Positions 9,194 through 18,330 of a stretch of DNA of 64,000 nucleotides are shown piece by piece. Numbering within the stretch: position 1 is the stretch's first letter; every line of letters starts with the position of its first letter. Made by a program: the position numbers and the translations under genes. The notes under the pieces are model-generated. The model was given only the letters and a program-made list of their open reading frames with translations. It had not been told where the DNA came from and did not search any database. Source of the stretch: Arcobacter suis CECT 7833 (GTDB lineage Bacteria; Campylobacterota; Campylobacteria; Campylobacterales; Arcobacteraceae); assembly GCF_003544815.1 (NCBI RefSeq), contig NZ_CP032100.1, forward strand, positions 2,108,001-2,172,000. Reading direction: 5' to 3'.

Positions 9194-10459
9194 ATGGAAT
9201 ACTTAAAAATTATTGGGGGGAATGATATTTCAGGAAGCGTTGAAATATCAGGTGCAAAAAACGCAGCACTACCTTTAATTGCTTGTACTATTTTAGGAAA
9301 AAATGAAATAACTATTGGAAACTTACCAAATGTAGTTGATATTAATACTTTTTTAAAACTAATCAAAAAACTTGGTGGAACTTATGAAAAAGATAATCAT
9401 ACTGCAAAAATCAATACAACAACAATAAATAATACAACAGCAACTTATGATATTGTAAAAACAATGAGAGCTTCTATTTTAGTTTTAGGACCAATATTAG
9501 CTAGATTTGGACACTGTGAAGTTTCACTTCCAGGTGGTTGTGCAATTGGTCAAAGACCTGTTGATTTACACTTAAAAGCTTTAGAGCAAATGGGTGCTAA
9601 AATTGAAATTTTACATGGTTATATACGAGCCACTGCTCCAAATGGTTTAAAAGGTGCAAAAATAGTATTTGATAAAGTAACTGTTGGTGGAACTGAAAAT
9701 ACAGTTATGGCAGCAGCACTTGCGCACGGAACTACTACTATTATAAATGCAGCAAAAGAGCCAGAAATCGTGCAACTTTGTGAAGTATTAGCAAATAGTG
9801 GAGTAAAAATAGAAGGAATTGGAAGTTCAAAAATTATAATTGAAGGAACAGGACAAAAACTAATCGATATTAAACCTTTTGATGTAATTCCTGATAGAAT
9901 TGAAGCTGGAACATATATGTGTGCAGCTGCTATTAGAAATCAAAAACTAAAAATTGAAAAAGTAATTCCCCTACATTTAGAAGCTGTTATTTCAAAACTT
10001 GAAGAAATGAATTTTGAAATCTTACAAGATGAAAATAGTGTTACAATCTTACCAACAACAGAAATTAAACCTGTAAATATAATCACAACAGAATATCCAG
10101 GATTCCCAACTGATATGCAAGCTCAATTTATGGCACTTGCAACTCAAGCAAATGGAACAAGTACAATTGATGAAAGATTATTTGAAAATAGATTTATGCA
10201 TGTTAGTGAACTTTTAAGACTTGGAGCTGATATTCATCTAAATGGAAACACTGCAACTATAAACGGAAAAGCTGGAACTTTAAATGGAACAGATGTAATG
10301 GCAACTGATTTAAGAGCTTCTTCTGCTCTTGTTTTAGCGGCACTTGTTGCAAGTGGAGAAACAAATATTCATAGAATTTACCATTTAGATAGAGGTTATG
10401 AAAATCTTGAAGGAAAACTTTCAAAAATCGGTGCAAACGTAAAAAGGTTTACAGAATAA
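9194..10459 (+). CDS. murA: UDP-N-acetylglucosamine 1-carboxyvinyltransferase
   Basis: First committed step of peptidoglycan synthesis: transfers enolpyruvate from PEP to UDP-GlcNAc. 421 aa, full length. The catalytic Lys22-Asn23 pair (SGAKNAALP) and the PEP-adduct Cys116 in [15 protein letters not shown] are present, so the enzyme should be fosfomycin-sensitive. DIRT-type C-terminal motifs ([25 protein letters not shown]) are also visible. The ATG at 9194 has an AGGGGA Shine-Dalgarno 5 bp upstream. Confidence 0.97.
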   Translation: MEYLKIIGGNDISGSVEISGAKNAALPLIACTILGKNEITIGNLPNVVDINTFLKLIKKLGGTYEKDNHTAKINTTTINNTTATYDIVKTMRASILVLGPILARFGHCEVSLPGGCAIGQRPVDLHLKALEQMGAKIEILHGYIRATAPNGLKGAKIVFDKVTVGGTENTVMAAALAHGTTTIINAAKEPEIVQLCEVLANSGVKIEGIGSSKIIIEGTGQKLIDIKPFDVIPDRIEAGTYMCAAAIRNQKLKIEKVIPLHLEAVISKLEEMNFEILQDENSVTILPTTEIKPVNIITTEYPGFPTDMQAQFMALATQANGTSTIDERLFENRFMHVSELLRLGADIHLNGNTATINGKAGTLNGTDVMATDLRASSALVLAALVASGETNIHRIYHLDRGYENLEGKLSKIGANVKRFTE

Positions 10460-10542
10460 CATCGATTTTATGATAGATAAATACTTTTTTTAAGTATAAA
10501 TTAAATAAAATCCGTCCAACGACAAAATAAGGTATATTATAA

Positions 10543-11637
10543 ATGAAACTAGAAATTTCTTTATTCAAATTTGATAAAAACTCTGATTATTTACCATACT
10601 ATACAAAACATTTTTTGAAAATCGAAGATGAAAAAAGCATCTTAGATATCTTAAATACTATAAATAAAAATGCAAAATTAGGATTTGAAAACTGTTCTGA
10701 TTTTGATTTAGTAATAAATGGAGTTTTTGTAAAAGCTTCAATAACTTTAGAAGAAGTTATTGAAAATTTTGGAAAAGAGCTTACTATTGAACCTATTTCA
10801 ATCAGAAGAGCCTATGCTGATTTATTAATTGATGACAATGATTTTAAAGAAAGAATCTCAATTTTAAAAGACTTAGCACAAGAAGAAGATAAACTTGAAT
10901 ATCTAAAATTAAAACCATATTATTATGCTTCTAATACATTAAATTATAAAAGTGATTATATTGGTGATGCAATTTTGATTTTGGCTTATGATTTAATTAA
11001 AAAAAATCCAGCTACAGCAAACTATGTTCTTCTTGCCCTTGATGATGAAGAAATTGGAGCACAATATCATACTAGTTTAGAAAAAAGAATTTATAACTTT
11101 GATATGACTATTGAAGAAAAAATTCAAACTATACAAAATAATCTAAATTTATTTGAACCTCTTGAAAAACAAAATTTTAGAGTAAATAAAACTTTAATTA
11201 TTGACTTTGGAACATTTGAAGAAAATTATGAAATAAAACATGATTTCAAAGATTTTAATATTGCTTATTATGCTTCTAAAGAACCTAAGCAAACTTTAGA
11301 ATTATTAAATAAATTAGATGCAAATATTTTAAAACTAGATTCAATGAAACTTGATTTAGCAAAAAATACATTTAATAAAAATCCTCAAATTACTTATCTT
11401 GTTGCATCAACAATTTTACTTGATGCTTTTGATAATAATGCAGATTTTTTATTGGTTGACACTTTTGAAGATTTTTATATTTTTGACTACAATAGAAAAC
11501 AATTAGAAAAACTTTCAGGAAGAGAAATAATACTTCCAATAATTCACAAAAATGAGTTACAAAAACTAGCAAGTGGAAAACATTCTGAAGCTAAAAAAAC
11601 TTTGGATAAACATCAAATAAATCCTGAAATAATATAA
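10543..11637 (+). CDS. Conserved Campylobacterota protein of unknown function
   Basis: 364 aa, cytosolic by appearance (no signal peptide or membrane helix). The N-terminal 80 residues look like a small beta-rich domain, and the middle is helical and charged. It carries few cysteines, so no Fe-S cluster is evident. It may correspond to the family catalogued as DUF5644 in Helicobacter/Campylobacter relatives, but this is a recollection. It lies 83 bp after murA and 8 bp before the HNH-fold gene, with an AAGGT ahead of the ATG. The function is not recognised. Confidence 0.85.
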   Translation: MKLEISLFKFDKNSDYLPYYTKHFLKIEDEKSILDILNTINKNAKLGFENCSDFDLVINGVFVKASITLEEVIENFGKELTIEPISIRRAYADLLIDDNDFKERISILKDLAQEEDKLEYLKLKPYYYASNTLNYKSDYIGDAILILAYDLIKKNPATANYVLLALDDEEIGAQYHTSLEKRIYNFDMTIEEKIQTIQNNLNLFEPLEKQNFRVNKTLIIDFGTFEENYEIKHDFKDFNIAYYASKEPKQTLELLNKLDANILKLDSMKLDLAKNTFNKNPQITYLVASTILLDAFDNNADFLLVDTFEDFYIFDYNRKQLEKLSGREIILPIIHKNELQKLASGKHSEAKKTLDKHQINPEII

Positions 11638-11645
11638 GGATTTTT

Positions 11646-12263
11646 TTGATTTCAGATTTAGACTTTATAATTCTTTCAAGTTTAATCATAGCTTGTTTAT
11701 TACCACTATATATTTATAAAGAAAAAATACTCAAAAAAAAAGTAAAAAAAGAAGATGAAGGTTTTCCCATATTTCTTAAAGATTTAAAACTTTATATGCG
11801 CGAACATCATCCAAAAATTAATATTGATTATAGAATTGTTGAAAAAACAAAAAATGAAGAAAACTCTGAACTAAGACAAACTTTGATTATAGACAGTGTA
11901 ATCAAACAATTTTTTAATTTTCCATATTCAAAAGAAACTCAAGCAACAATTCAAAGGGAAAAACTTTGGATGAATTATCAAGAAAAATCAAAATCAAATC
12001 CAAAGTACCCAAGTGATTGGGCGCTAAGAAAAGAGTTTGCATGGAGAAGAGATAATAAATGTTGTAATAGATGTGCTCAAGAACTTAATATAAATGAAAC
12101 CTACACTAGTTTTGTAAAAGAGATAAAAGATGGTGGTGGTTATAATCTTGAAAATATCATAACTTTATGTGTAAATTGTAATAGAATTGTAGATTCTAAA
12201 AATCCCAAAAGCACTATTTCTTCGCTTATTTTAACTGATAAATTAATGTCATTTATTAAATAA
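11646..12263 (+). CDS. Membrane-anchored HNH-fold zinc protein lacking the catalytic histidines
   Basis: 205 aa. Residues 5-24 are a single membrane helix, followed by a Lys-rich stretch (cytosolic by the positive-inside rule). Near the C-terminus two CxxC pairs (C140/C143 and C175/C178) and the spacing GGGYNLENIITLCVNC match the HNH endonuclease fold. At the place where active HNH enzymes have His-His or Asp-His, this protein reads Ser-Phe (TSFVKEI). The TTG start at 11646 is supported by AAGGA 5 bp upstream. It is probably structural or nucleic-acid binding rather than a nuclease, and is translationally linked to the preceding gene. Confidence 0.78.
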   Translation: MISDLDFIILSSLIIACLLPLYIYKEKILKKKVKKEDEGFPIFLKDLKLYMREHHPKINIDYRIVEKTKNEENSELRQTLIIDSVIKQFFNFPYSKETQATIQREKLWMNYQEKSKSNPKYPSDWALRKEFAWRRDNKCCNRCAQELNINETYTSFVKEIKDGGGYNLENIITLCVNCNRIVDSKNPKSTISSLILTDKLMSFIK

Positions 12264-12267
12264 ATTT

Positions 12268-13935
12268 CTAATTCCCTAAAATCTCAGAAACTCTTTTTTC
12301 ATGTTCACTTTTTTCATAATTATTACTTACTTTTTCAATTTCTTTATCCAATTCTTTTGATTTTTCTTCTGTTTTTTTGTCTTGTATTTTTCTTTTTAAA
12401 TGATTTTCTTTTAATTTTATTAATGATTCTTCTAAATACTTATCTTCTAAGCTTTTAAGTTGTGATAATTTATTTCGAATAAAAGTAATATCTTTTGTTT
12501 TTGGTATCATATATGGAGTTACTATTACAACTAAATTATTCTTTTTATTATTAGAAATATCATTTTTAAAAAGTTCTCCAAATAAAGGAATATCTCCTAA
12601 TACTGGAACTTTTTGATTTGTAGTTTCAATTTTATTTTCTATTAATCCTCCAATTATTACACTTTCTCCATTATTTAAAATAGCTGTTGTTTTTACTTCT
12701 TTTTTTGAAGTATCAGCATTGCCACTTATGGTTTTAGTAGTTTTTACTCCTTCAAGTATAGTATTTATTTCAAGGGTTACTTTTGTTTCATTTGAAATTC
12801 TAGGTTTTACTTTTAAAGTTAAACCAACATCTTCTCTTTGAAAGTTTTCCCTTGTTGTTCCGCCATCAGTAACACTACTTGAAGTTTTTATAGATATTGT
12901 TTCTCCCACATAAATAGAACTCTCCTTATTATTTATAGCTAAAATAGAAGGTTCAGAAACAATATCTAAAGCTCCATTTTGTTTTAGTAAATTTAAAGAA
13001 GCTCCCAAAGCTAATCCAGAAGTAATATCAGGAATATCTAAACCTATTGCTTCTTTAACCAAAGAGATTGAATCTGAACCACCATTTAAACTAGAAGAAA
13101 AGGCTGTAAGTCCATTGCTATTCGCACTTCCTGCAAATATTCCATAAGAAATTCCTATTTGATTTACCAACTCATCATTAACTTCAATAATTCTAGCTTG
13201 AACATAAACTTGCGCTTTTTCAACATCAAGTTCTTTAATTAAACAATTTATATATAAAAGTTCTTCTGTATTTCCCATTACAACTATCGAATTTGATTCA
13301 TTATCCAAAGAAATAACTGGTTTATTTACAGAATCAATATTCTCTTTTTTACTTATTATATCTTCTAATATTTTTAAAATATTACTTGCATCGATATTCT
13401 TCAAATTTATTACTTTTACTTCTTTCTTCAAAGAAACAGAATTTTCATCAATATTTTTAATGTATTTTGATAAATACTCCACATCTTTTTTCTCTCCAAT
13501 AAGAGTTATTGAATTATCAGGAATATTTTCGACAATAGAGAGATTTTGATTTAAAATTGATTTTGATAATTCATCTAAACTTTTTTTTGCAAAATCTGCT
13601 TTTATATTTTTTAGTTTTATTAGTGAAGTTTCTTTTTTTATTTCGGATAATTTTATAACTCTTAAAACATCATTATCTTCAACTAAAGTATAACCTTTGT
13701 CTTCTAAAGTCATATACAAAATTTTAATTAATTCGTTTTTATTGACTGGCTTATTTGGTATAAAATCAATCGTTCCTTCTATTTCCTGTGTTATTAATAT
13801 ATTTTTATTGATTATTTTAGAAGTTATTTTGACTAAGTCACTTATTTTTAAATCTTTAAAATTTACATTTATTTCATCATTTGCAACTAAATTAAAAGCT
13901 AAAATAGCTATGAAAATAAATTTATTCAATTTCAT
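12268..13935 (-). CDS. gspD: Type II/IV secretion-type secretin
   Basis: 555 aa outer-membrane secretin. A signal peptide (residues 1-19, MKLNKFIFIAILAFNLVAN) precedes an N0 domain (NVNFKDLKISDLVKITSKI), two N1/KH-like modules around residues 105-235, and the secretin barrel with VPVLGDIPLFGELF near residue 450 and VVIVTPYMI. The last 70 or so residues are a highly charged coiled coil. The N0 and N1 order favours GspD over PilQ, but MshL-like pilus secretins are an alternative. No other secretion or pilus gene is within the window, so the gene stands alone. Strong SD (TAGGAG) before the ATG. Confidence 0.88.
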   Translation of the reverse strand: MKLNKFIFIAILAFNLVANDEINVNFKDLKISDLVKITSKIINKNILITQEIEGTIDFIPNKPVNKNELIKILYMTLEDKGYTLVEDNDVLRVIKLSEIKKETSLIKLKNIKADFAKKSLDELSKSILNQNLSIVENIPDNSITLIGEKKDVEYLSKYIKNIDENSVSLKKEVKVINLKNIDASNILKILEDIISKKENIDSVNKPVISLDNESNSIVVMGNTEELLYINCLIKELDVEKAQVYVQARIIEVNDELVNQIGISYGIFAGSANSNGLTAFSSSLNGGSDSISLVKEAIGLDIPDITSGLALGASLNLLKQNGALDIVSEPSILAINNKESSIYVGETISIKTSSSVTDGGTTRENFQREDVGLTLKVKPRISNETKVTLEINTILEGVKTTKTISGNADTSKKEVKTTAILNNGESVIIGGLIENKIETTNQKVPVLGDIPLFGELFKNDISNNKKNNLVVIVTPYMIPKTKDITFIRNKLSQLKSLEDKYLEESLIKLKENHLKRKIQDKKTEEKSKELDKEIEKVSNNYEKSEHEKRVSEILGN

Positions 13936-14063
13936 AAAAACTCCTAGAATTACATTTAATAATTTAAACAGTTATTATAATACTAGAATATTTCTTAATT
14001 GTTTTATTTCAATAACTTTTAATTGTTAATTTGTAAGTTTAAAAACAAAACTATTTACATTTA

Positions 14064-14780
14064 TTAAGCATATTTTATTTTACTTATTACTTCCTCATGA
14101 TTTTTTCCTAAAGTTGATAAGCTTTTTAAAAGTTTTTCATACCTTTCTAATGATTCCGTAGAACTTTGTATTGCTGGGCTTTCATAGATTTCTTTATATT
14201 TACTTAGTAAAGTTTGTATAAAACTTTTATAATCTTTGATTTCCCAATTTTCTCCCTCAGGTGATGTTGCATTATAATTATCATTAAAACCTAAATTATT
14301 TGATATTTCAACAATAAAATTAAATCTTTCCATATCATCATCAATTTCTCGAACGGTTTCAAATAAAGCTTTATTAAAATCTTCATTATTTGTTCTATTA
14401 ATTACAGAATCAATACCACCAATTTCACCTACTAATGCTGGTATAGTAGATTTAGATTCACCTGATGGATAAACAGAAATTAACTTTGTTAATTTTTTCA
14501 TTTGATCATAACTCAAATCTTTCATCTCTTCATTTCTTAATACCCCATCAGATAAAATATCTCTAAATATTTTTTCATCTGTTGGAGATAAAGATGAAAA
14601 TCCATTATATTTATCTATAAAAGCTACTACTTTTGATGTTTGATTATTTGCAGTTGCTGTCTTTTCATTTGTATTTGATAAATAACTATCAAAAGAGTTA
14701 GCTGTATTTGTACTATTTGTTTGAGTTGTTGAATTCGCACCATAAGAATATGATGAAACTTGATTATTTGTTATTTGCAT
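14064..14780 (-). CDS. Putative flagellar-secreted protein, SYSYG-type N-terminus (copy A)
   Basis: 238 aa of unknown function. No cleavable signal peptide. The first 45 residues are Ser/Thr/Asn/Gln-rich and read SSYSYGANSTTQTN followed by NSFDSYLS, closely matching the neighbour at 14794-15549. The rest is helical and acidic. Such disordered, Ser/Thr/Asn-rich N-termini without Sec signals are typical of substrates of the flagellar type III exporter; Campylobacter proteins of this kind (for example the Cj0814-named family) are secreted through the flagellum. The assignment is inference from composition and paralogy. The gene is 13 bp downstream of its paralogue. Confidence 0.75.
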   Translation of the reverse strand: MQITNNQVSSYSYGANSTTQTNSTNTANSFDSYLSNTNEKTATANNQTSKVVAFIDKYNGFSSLSPTDEKIFRDILSDGVLRNEEMKDLSYDQMKKLTKLISVYPSGESKSTIPALVGEIGGIDSVINRTNNEDFNKALFETVREIDDDMERFNFIVEISNNLGFNDNYNATSPEGENWEIKDYKSFIQTLLSKYKEIYESPAIQSSTESLERYEKLLKSLSTLGKNHEEVISKIKYA

Positions 14781-14793
14781 GAATTTTTCCCTT

Positions 14794-15549
14794 TTAAAAA
14801 TATTGGCTTTTAGTTGTAGTCAATTTCGTAAAATTATCTTGTAAAAGATTATAATAATTAAGTGTTTTTTGATGTTGAACTTTTAGTTCACTTGATTTAC
14901 CTTCATCATTTATAGCATTTTTGTGAATATTTGTAATATTCAAAAGAAATTGGTTGGAATCTATATTTATATTTTTTGTTTCATCATAATATTTAGAAAT
15001 TACATTTGAATAAAATCTTGCTATTAAATCTTCATTATTTTTTAATTGATTTAAATTTGTATTTATTTCCAAAGAAAAATTCATTCTATCAAATTCATTA
15101 TCTATTTGTTTATATGTATTTGATAAAGCTTCATTAAAAGTTTTATCAGAAGTGATATTTACAGTAGAAAAAATATAATTTATAGCATTATCCATACCAA
15201 TAATTGGCATTTGATTAACCTCTTCTTTTGATAAATTTGGTTTAACTAACTTTTCAAGTTTTTCAATTTGTTCATAAGATAAGTTATTTATTTCAAATGA
15301 ATCAATATAATTATCAGATAATATCTCTTTAAATTGAATTTTATCTACATTTGATAAAAAATCAAAAGCATTATATTTTTCAAGAAAATTTATTGAAGTT
15401 GATACTTGTTTATTTGTACTCTCTTCACTTGAAGTTGACAAATAACTATCAAAAGAGTTAGTTGTATTTGTACTATTTGTTTGTTGTGCTGAAGAAGTTG
15501 AATTTATTCCATAACTATATGATAGATTTTGATTATTTATTATTTTCAT
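14794..15549 (-). CDS. Putative flagellar-secreted protein, SYSYG-type N-terminus (copy B)
   Basis: 251 aa. The frame extends to a TTG at 15564, but AAGGAG lies 6 bp before the ATG at 15549, so that ATG is the start. The N-terminus (LSYSYGINSTS, then NSFDSYLS) parallels the gene at 14064-14780. The central motif around residues 45-75, with a long acidic helical region, is also alignable, so the two are diverged tandem duplicates. No signal peptide or membrane helix. Same inference of flagellar export. Confidence 0.75.
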   Translation of the reverse strand: MKIINNQNLSYSYGINSTSSAQQTNSTNTTNSFDSYLSTSSEESTNKQVSTSINFLEKYNAFDFLSNVDKIQFKEILSDNYIDSFEINNLSYEQIEKLEKLVKPNLSKEEVNQMPIIGMDNAINYIFSTVNITSDKTFNEALSNTYKQIDNEFDRMNFSLEINTNLNQLKNNEDLIARFYSNVISKYYDETKNINIDSNQFLLNITNIHKNAINDEGKSSELKVQHQKTLNYYNLLQDNFTKLTTTKSQYF

Positions 15550-15567
15550 AATTTCTCCTTTCAAATT

Positions 15568-16224
15568 TTATGCATAAAAAGAACTATTTTTATATGAATT
15601 TGTTTTATTAGTCTCTATCTGGTCTTTCATTTGTTGATAATTATCTACTAAGTCTTGATATTTATCTTTTAAATCTCCACTTGAATTTCCTAGTTTTTGT
15701 GTAAATATTTCTAACATTTTATCTACAAATTTTTGAGCATCTACATCTTTATCATTTATCGTAGATGAATTTCCACTTCCAAAGCTTCCATCTTTTCTTA
15801 CTACAAAAATAGAATCTACATCTTCACCATTTTTATATGCGTTATATTGATTTCCAACTTCCATAGCCATCCAAAGATAACTAACATCACCTGTTTCTGC
15901 GTGTTTAATATGCAAACTATTTATTTGTTTTTGTATTTCTTCAGGATATAAGTTTTCTGCACCCTCATGTATTCCACCATCAATAATATTTGAACCTTCT
16001 TCATTTTTTGCAGTTAAAATTTCTGTAAATGCTTGCATTTTTTCAGGTTGAGTATAATATTTTGCATAATCATTCATACCAAGTTCTCCATCTGCTGTTA
16101 TTTCAGAAAATTCTTTTAAATAATCACCAAATTTTTCACCATATTTATCTTCCAGACTTTCCATTGTTTTTGTGCTTGTTGTTTTTGATGAACTATATCC
16201 ATAATCTTGTGTTGAAATTTCCAT
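15568..16224 (-). CDS. Putative flagellar-secreted protein, third member of the cluster
   Basis: 218 aa, no signal peptide. The N-terminus MEISTQDYGYSSSKTTST is again Ser/Thr-rich; the middle is acidic with a DGSFGSGNSSTIN linker; the last 50 residues form a coiled coil rich in Lys/Gln (YQDLVDNYQQMKDQIETNK). The overall style matches the two genes downstream (gap 18 bp), but the core is not obviously homologous. AAAGGA precedes the ATG. The function is unknown; surface or secreted localisation is an inference. Confidence 0.72.
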   Translation of the reverse strand: MEISTQDYGYSSSKTTSTKTMESLEDKYGEKFGDYLKEFSEITADGELGMNDYAKYYTQPEKMQAFTEILTAKNEEGSNIIDGGIHEGAENLYPEEIQKQINSLHIKHAETGDVSYLWMAMEVGNQYNAYKNGEDVDSIFVVRKDGSFGSGNSSTINDKDVDAQKFVDKMLEIFTQKLGNSSGDLKDKYQDLVDNYQQMKDQIETNKTNSYKNSSFYA

Positions 16225-16311
16225 GATTTTATCCTTTAGTTAATTTTTATATTATTTCTAAATAATAATATAACTAATTGGATTTATTTAAAATAAAAAT
16301 GTATTAAATAA

Positions 16312-16884
16312 TTATAAAATTTTTATACTTCTTGAAAGTTTTGATTCTAGGATAATAAATTGTTCTGATGTGAGTTCAATTAAAAGATTTATTTGAGTTG
16401 AAAACTCTTTTGATTTTATATTTATATTTTCTTGATTTAAAAGATACTCAAGTTGTGAAAGCTCAGCATAATCACAAACTAAAGTTTTTGTTATTAATTT
16501 TTGATACTCTTTAAACTCAGCTATTTTTATAACTTCGTTTACACTATCCCCATAAGCTCGAACTAATCCGCCCGTTCCTAGTTTTATTCCACCAAAATAT
16601 CGCACGATGATAACTGCACTATTTATTATTTCAGCTCCTGCCATTACTGCCAAACTTGGTTTCCCACTTGTTCCTTTTGGTTCTCCATCATCACTACTAT
16701 TTTCAACTATTTGTTCAAACTCATTTAAATATCTATAGGCATAAACATAATGCCTTGCTTTTGGATGTTCAGCTTTTACTTTTTTCATCACTTCATCAAA
16801 CAAATGATGAGGCATTAAATAAGCTATAAATTTTGATTTCTTCTCTTCGAAAGTACAGCTAAACTCTTTTTGAACAAACTTCAT
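16312..16884 (-). CDS. yigZ: YigZ/IMPACT family protein
   Basis: 190 aa, cytosolic, family-typical length. The IMPACT signature is clear: HPKARHYVYAYR, SDDGEPKGTSGKPSL, VIIVRYFGGIKLGTGGLVRAYGDS. The molecular function of bacterial YigZ is not settled; a role linked to translation is suggested by the eukaryotic IMPACT relative. The gene sits inside a cluster of accessory genes on the same strand, unlike a normal housekeeping neighbourhood. Bases 16859-16883, which encode its first eight residues, recur at 19809-19833 upstream of tlyA. Confidence 0.94.
   Translation of the reverse strand: MKFVQKEFSCTFEEKKSKFIAYLMPHHLFDEVMKKVKAEHPKARHYVYAYRYLNEFEQIVENSSDDGEPKGTSGKPSLAVMAGAEIINSAVIIVRYFGGIKLGTGGLVRAYGDSVNEVIKIAEFKEYQKLITKTLVCDYAELSQLEYLLNQENINIKSKEFSTQINLLIELTSEQFIILESKLSRSIKIL
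16859..16883. repeat. 25-bp direct repeat, left copy (5' end of yigZ)
   Basis: The 25 bases from 16859 to 16883 recur exactly at 19809-19833 in the same orientation. Similarity continues a few bases further if a 5-bp tandem duplication (AAACT) in the right copy is allowed. The two copies flank the paralogous genes at 16924-19665. This copy is coding (yigZ residues 1-8). Confidence 0.9.
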
Positions 16885-16923
16885 TCTCTCTCTTTAGATA
16901 TCTTTTTTGATGAAATTATACTT

Positions 16924-18279
16924 TTAAGATATATTATTGTCAATTTTATTTTTTTCATTCATTTTTTTTAGTTTTTCTGCTAAAGTATTAATATCTTCAT
17001 TTTTTGTCTCTTTTTCATACCCAAGTAAATATTTCAACATAAGCTCATCTTTACTTAAAATATGTTGTTCATCATTCTTTATAGTATTTTTTTTAGATGT
17101 TAAATCAATATCATTATACTTTTTTGTAAACTGGGTTGTATCCAAATATTGAGATTCATATTCTTCACCTTTATGGGCAAGTTCTTCATTCTTTCTTGCT
17201 TGTTTTAATTCATTAATCCAACCACTTTTTTCAGTCCCAAAGTTTTCACTTTGTTTTACATCATAAAATGAACCATTTTGATAATCTATTGATAAAACCA
17301 AATCTGGCACTGAATCAAATCCATTTTGTGCTAATTCTGATAATCTTTCTCCATAACTAGCTATAGTCATCTGTTTTACAAAATCAGACTTATTAGGATT
17401 CTCATTAATCTTTTTTGCATATATTTGAAATACATCTGTTCCATCTTCTGTCACGAACTTTCCATCTTTTATTTCTAAATCTTTTAAGTTATAACCTGTT
17501 ACATCTTTTATATTTTGAACTAAACCATATTTTGAAGATGATTCTGCATTATATTGACTTGAATCATCTGATATACTTGAAGAAATATGCAAAAATAATT
17601 GTTTTGCATTATCAGCTGTATTTATAACATCTTCAATAGATTTAGCAAGAGTTTCATCATCTGTTCCAATAACAGTTGCTTTTAGAGTATTTGGATCAAT
17701 TGTAAAAGAAAGTTTTGTATCTTGAGGAATTGAAATATTATATTTATTTAATAAAGATTTAAATTGTCCATTTACTTTTTCTCTATCGAAGGCTTTTCTA
17801 CTTGCAACATCTACATCATCATAAAATGATGAATTATCACGATTTCTAAACATTGGATCTCGAAAATCATGACTTCCATTATCTTTCCCCCATCTTTGAA
17901 AATCAAATTCATTACTATGAGCAGCATTTCTTTCTTCTTTTGTTAAACCTTCTATATAATAAGGTGAATATGTATTGTAATATTTATCCCAAATATGGGT
18001 ATAAGGATTTTCAAATTGATTATTTTCTTCAATTATTTTGGGATAATAGTCATTTAGAATTTTAATTCTAGCTTCTAGTTCAGGATTAACATAACCATTT
18101 CTAGCTTGAATAACTGTTTCTTCTTTTAATGGTTCTGTATTTGAATTTATATTTACACTAACTGAATCAGTTAACTTTTTTGTTTGAATTGTAGAACTAC
18201 TTTCTGATTGTGCTATTTGAGTTACTTTTATTGCCCCATTTAACGAGCTAAATGATTGTGTATTTGAGTTTATAGTCAT
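16924..18279 (-). CDS. Putative flagellar-secreted protein, large paralogue 1
   Basis: 451 aa, no signal peptide. The N-terminus MTINSNTQSFSSLNGAIKVT is followed by a Ser/Thr-rich linker to about residue 55. The core (about residues 165-420) is very close to the neighbour at 18331-19665, with shared blocks such as LSFTIDPNTLK, IEDVINTADNAKQLFLHI, NGFDSVPDLVLSIDYQNGSF and LDTTQF. A shared C-terminal DELMLKYLLG motif sits before a charged tail. This resembles the Campylobacter flagellum-dependent secreted proteins named after Cj0814; I recall the family but could not align it. Only 51 bp separate it from its upstream paralogue. Confidence 0.8.
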   Translation of the reverse strand: MTINSNTQSFSSLNGAIKVTQIAQSESSSTIQTKKLTDSVSVNINSNTEPLKEETVIQARNGYVNPELEARIKILNDYYPKIIEENNQFENPYTHIWDKYYNTYSPYYIEGLTKEERNAAHSNEFDFQRWGKDNGSHDFRDPMFRNRDNSSFYDDVDVASRKAFDREKVNGQFKSLLNKYNISIPQDTKLSFTIDPNTLKATVIGTDDETLAKSIEDVINTADNAKQLFLHISSSISDDSSQYNAESSSKYGLVQNIKDVTGYNLKDLEIKDGKFVTEDGTDVFQIYAKKINENPNKSDFVKQMTIASYGERLSELAQNGFDSVPDLVLSIDYQNGSFYDVKQSENFGTEKSGWINELKQARKNEELAHKGEEYESQYLDTTQFTKKYNDIDLTSKKNTIKNDEQHILSKDELMLKYLLGYEKETKNEDINTLAEKLKKMNEKNKIDNNIS

Positions 18280-18330
18280 AAATAACCCTTTTTTTAGAGC
18301 TTTTTGTTTATTTTATTATTCAGTATCAAT

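Noticed and set aside
9215-9220. G6 tract in murA as a phase-variation site
   Set aside because: Too short for the slippage tracts known in Campylobacterota and located in an essential gene.
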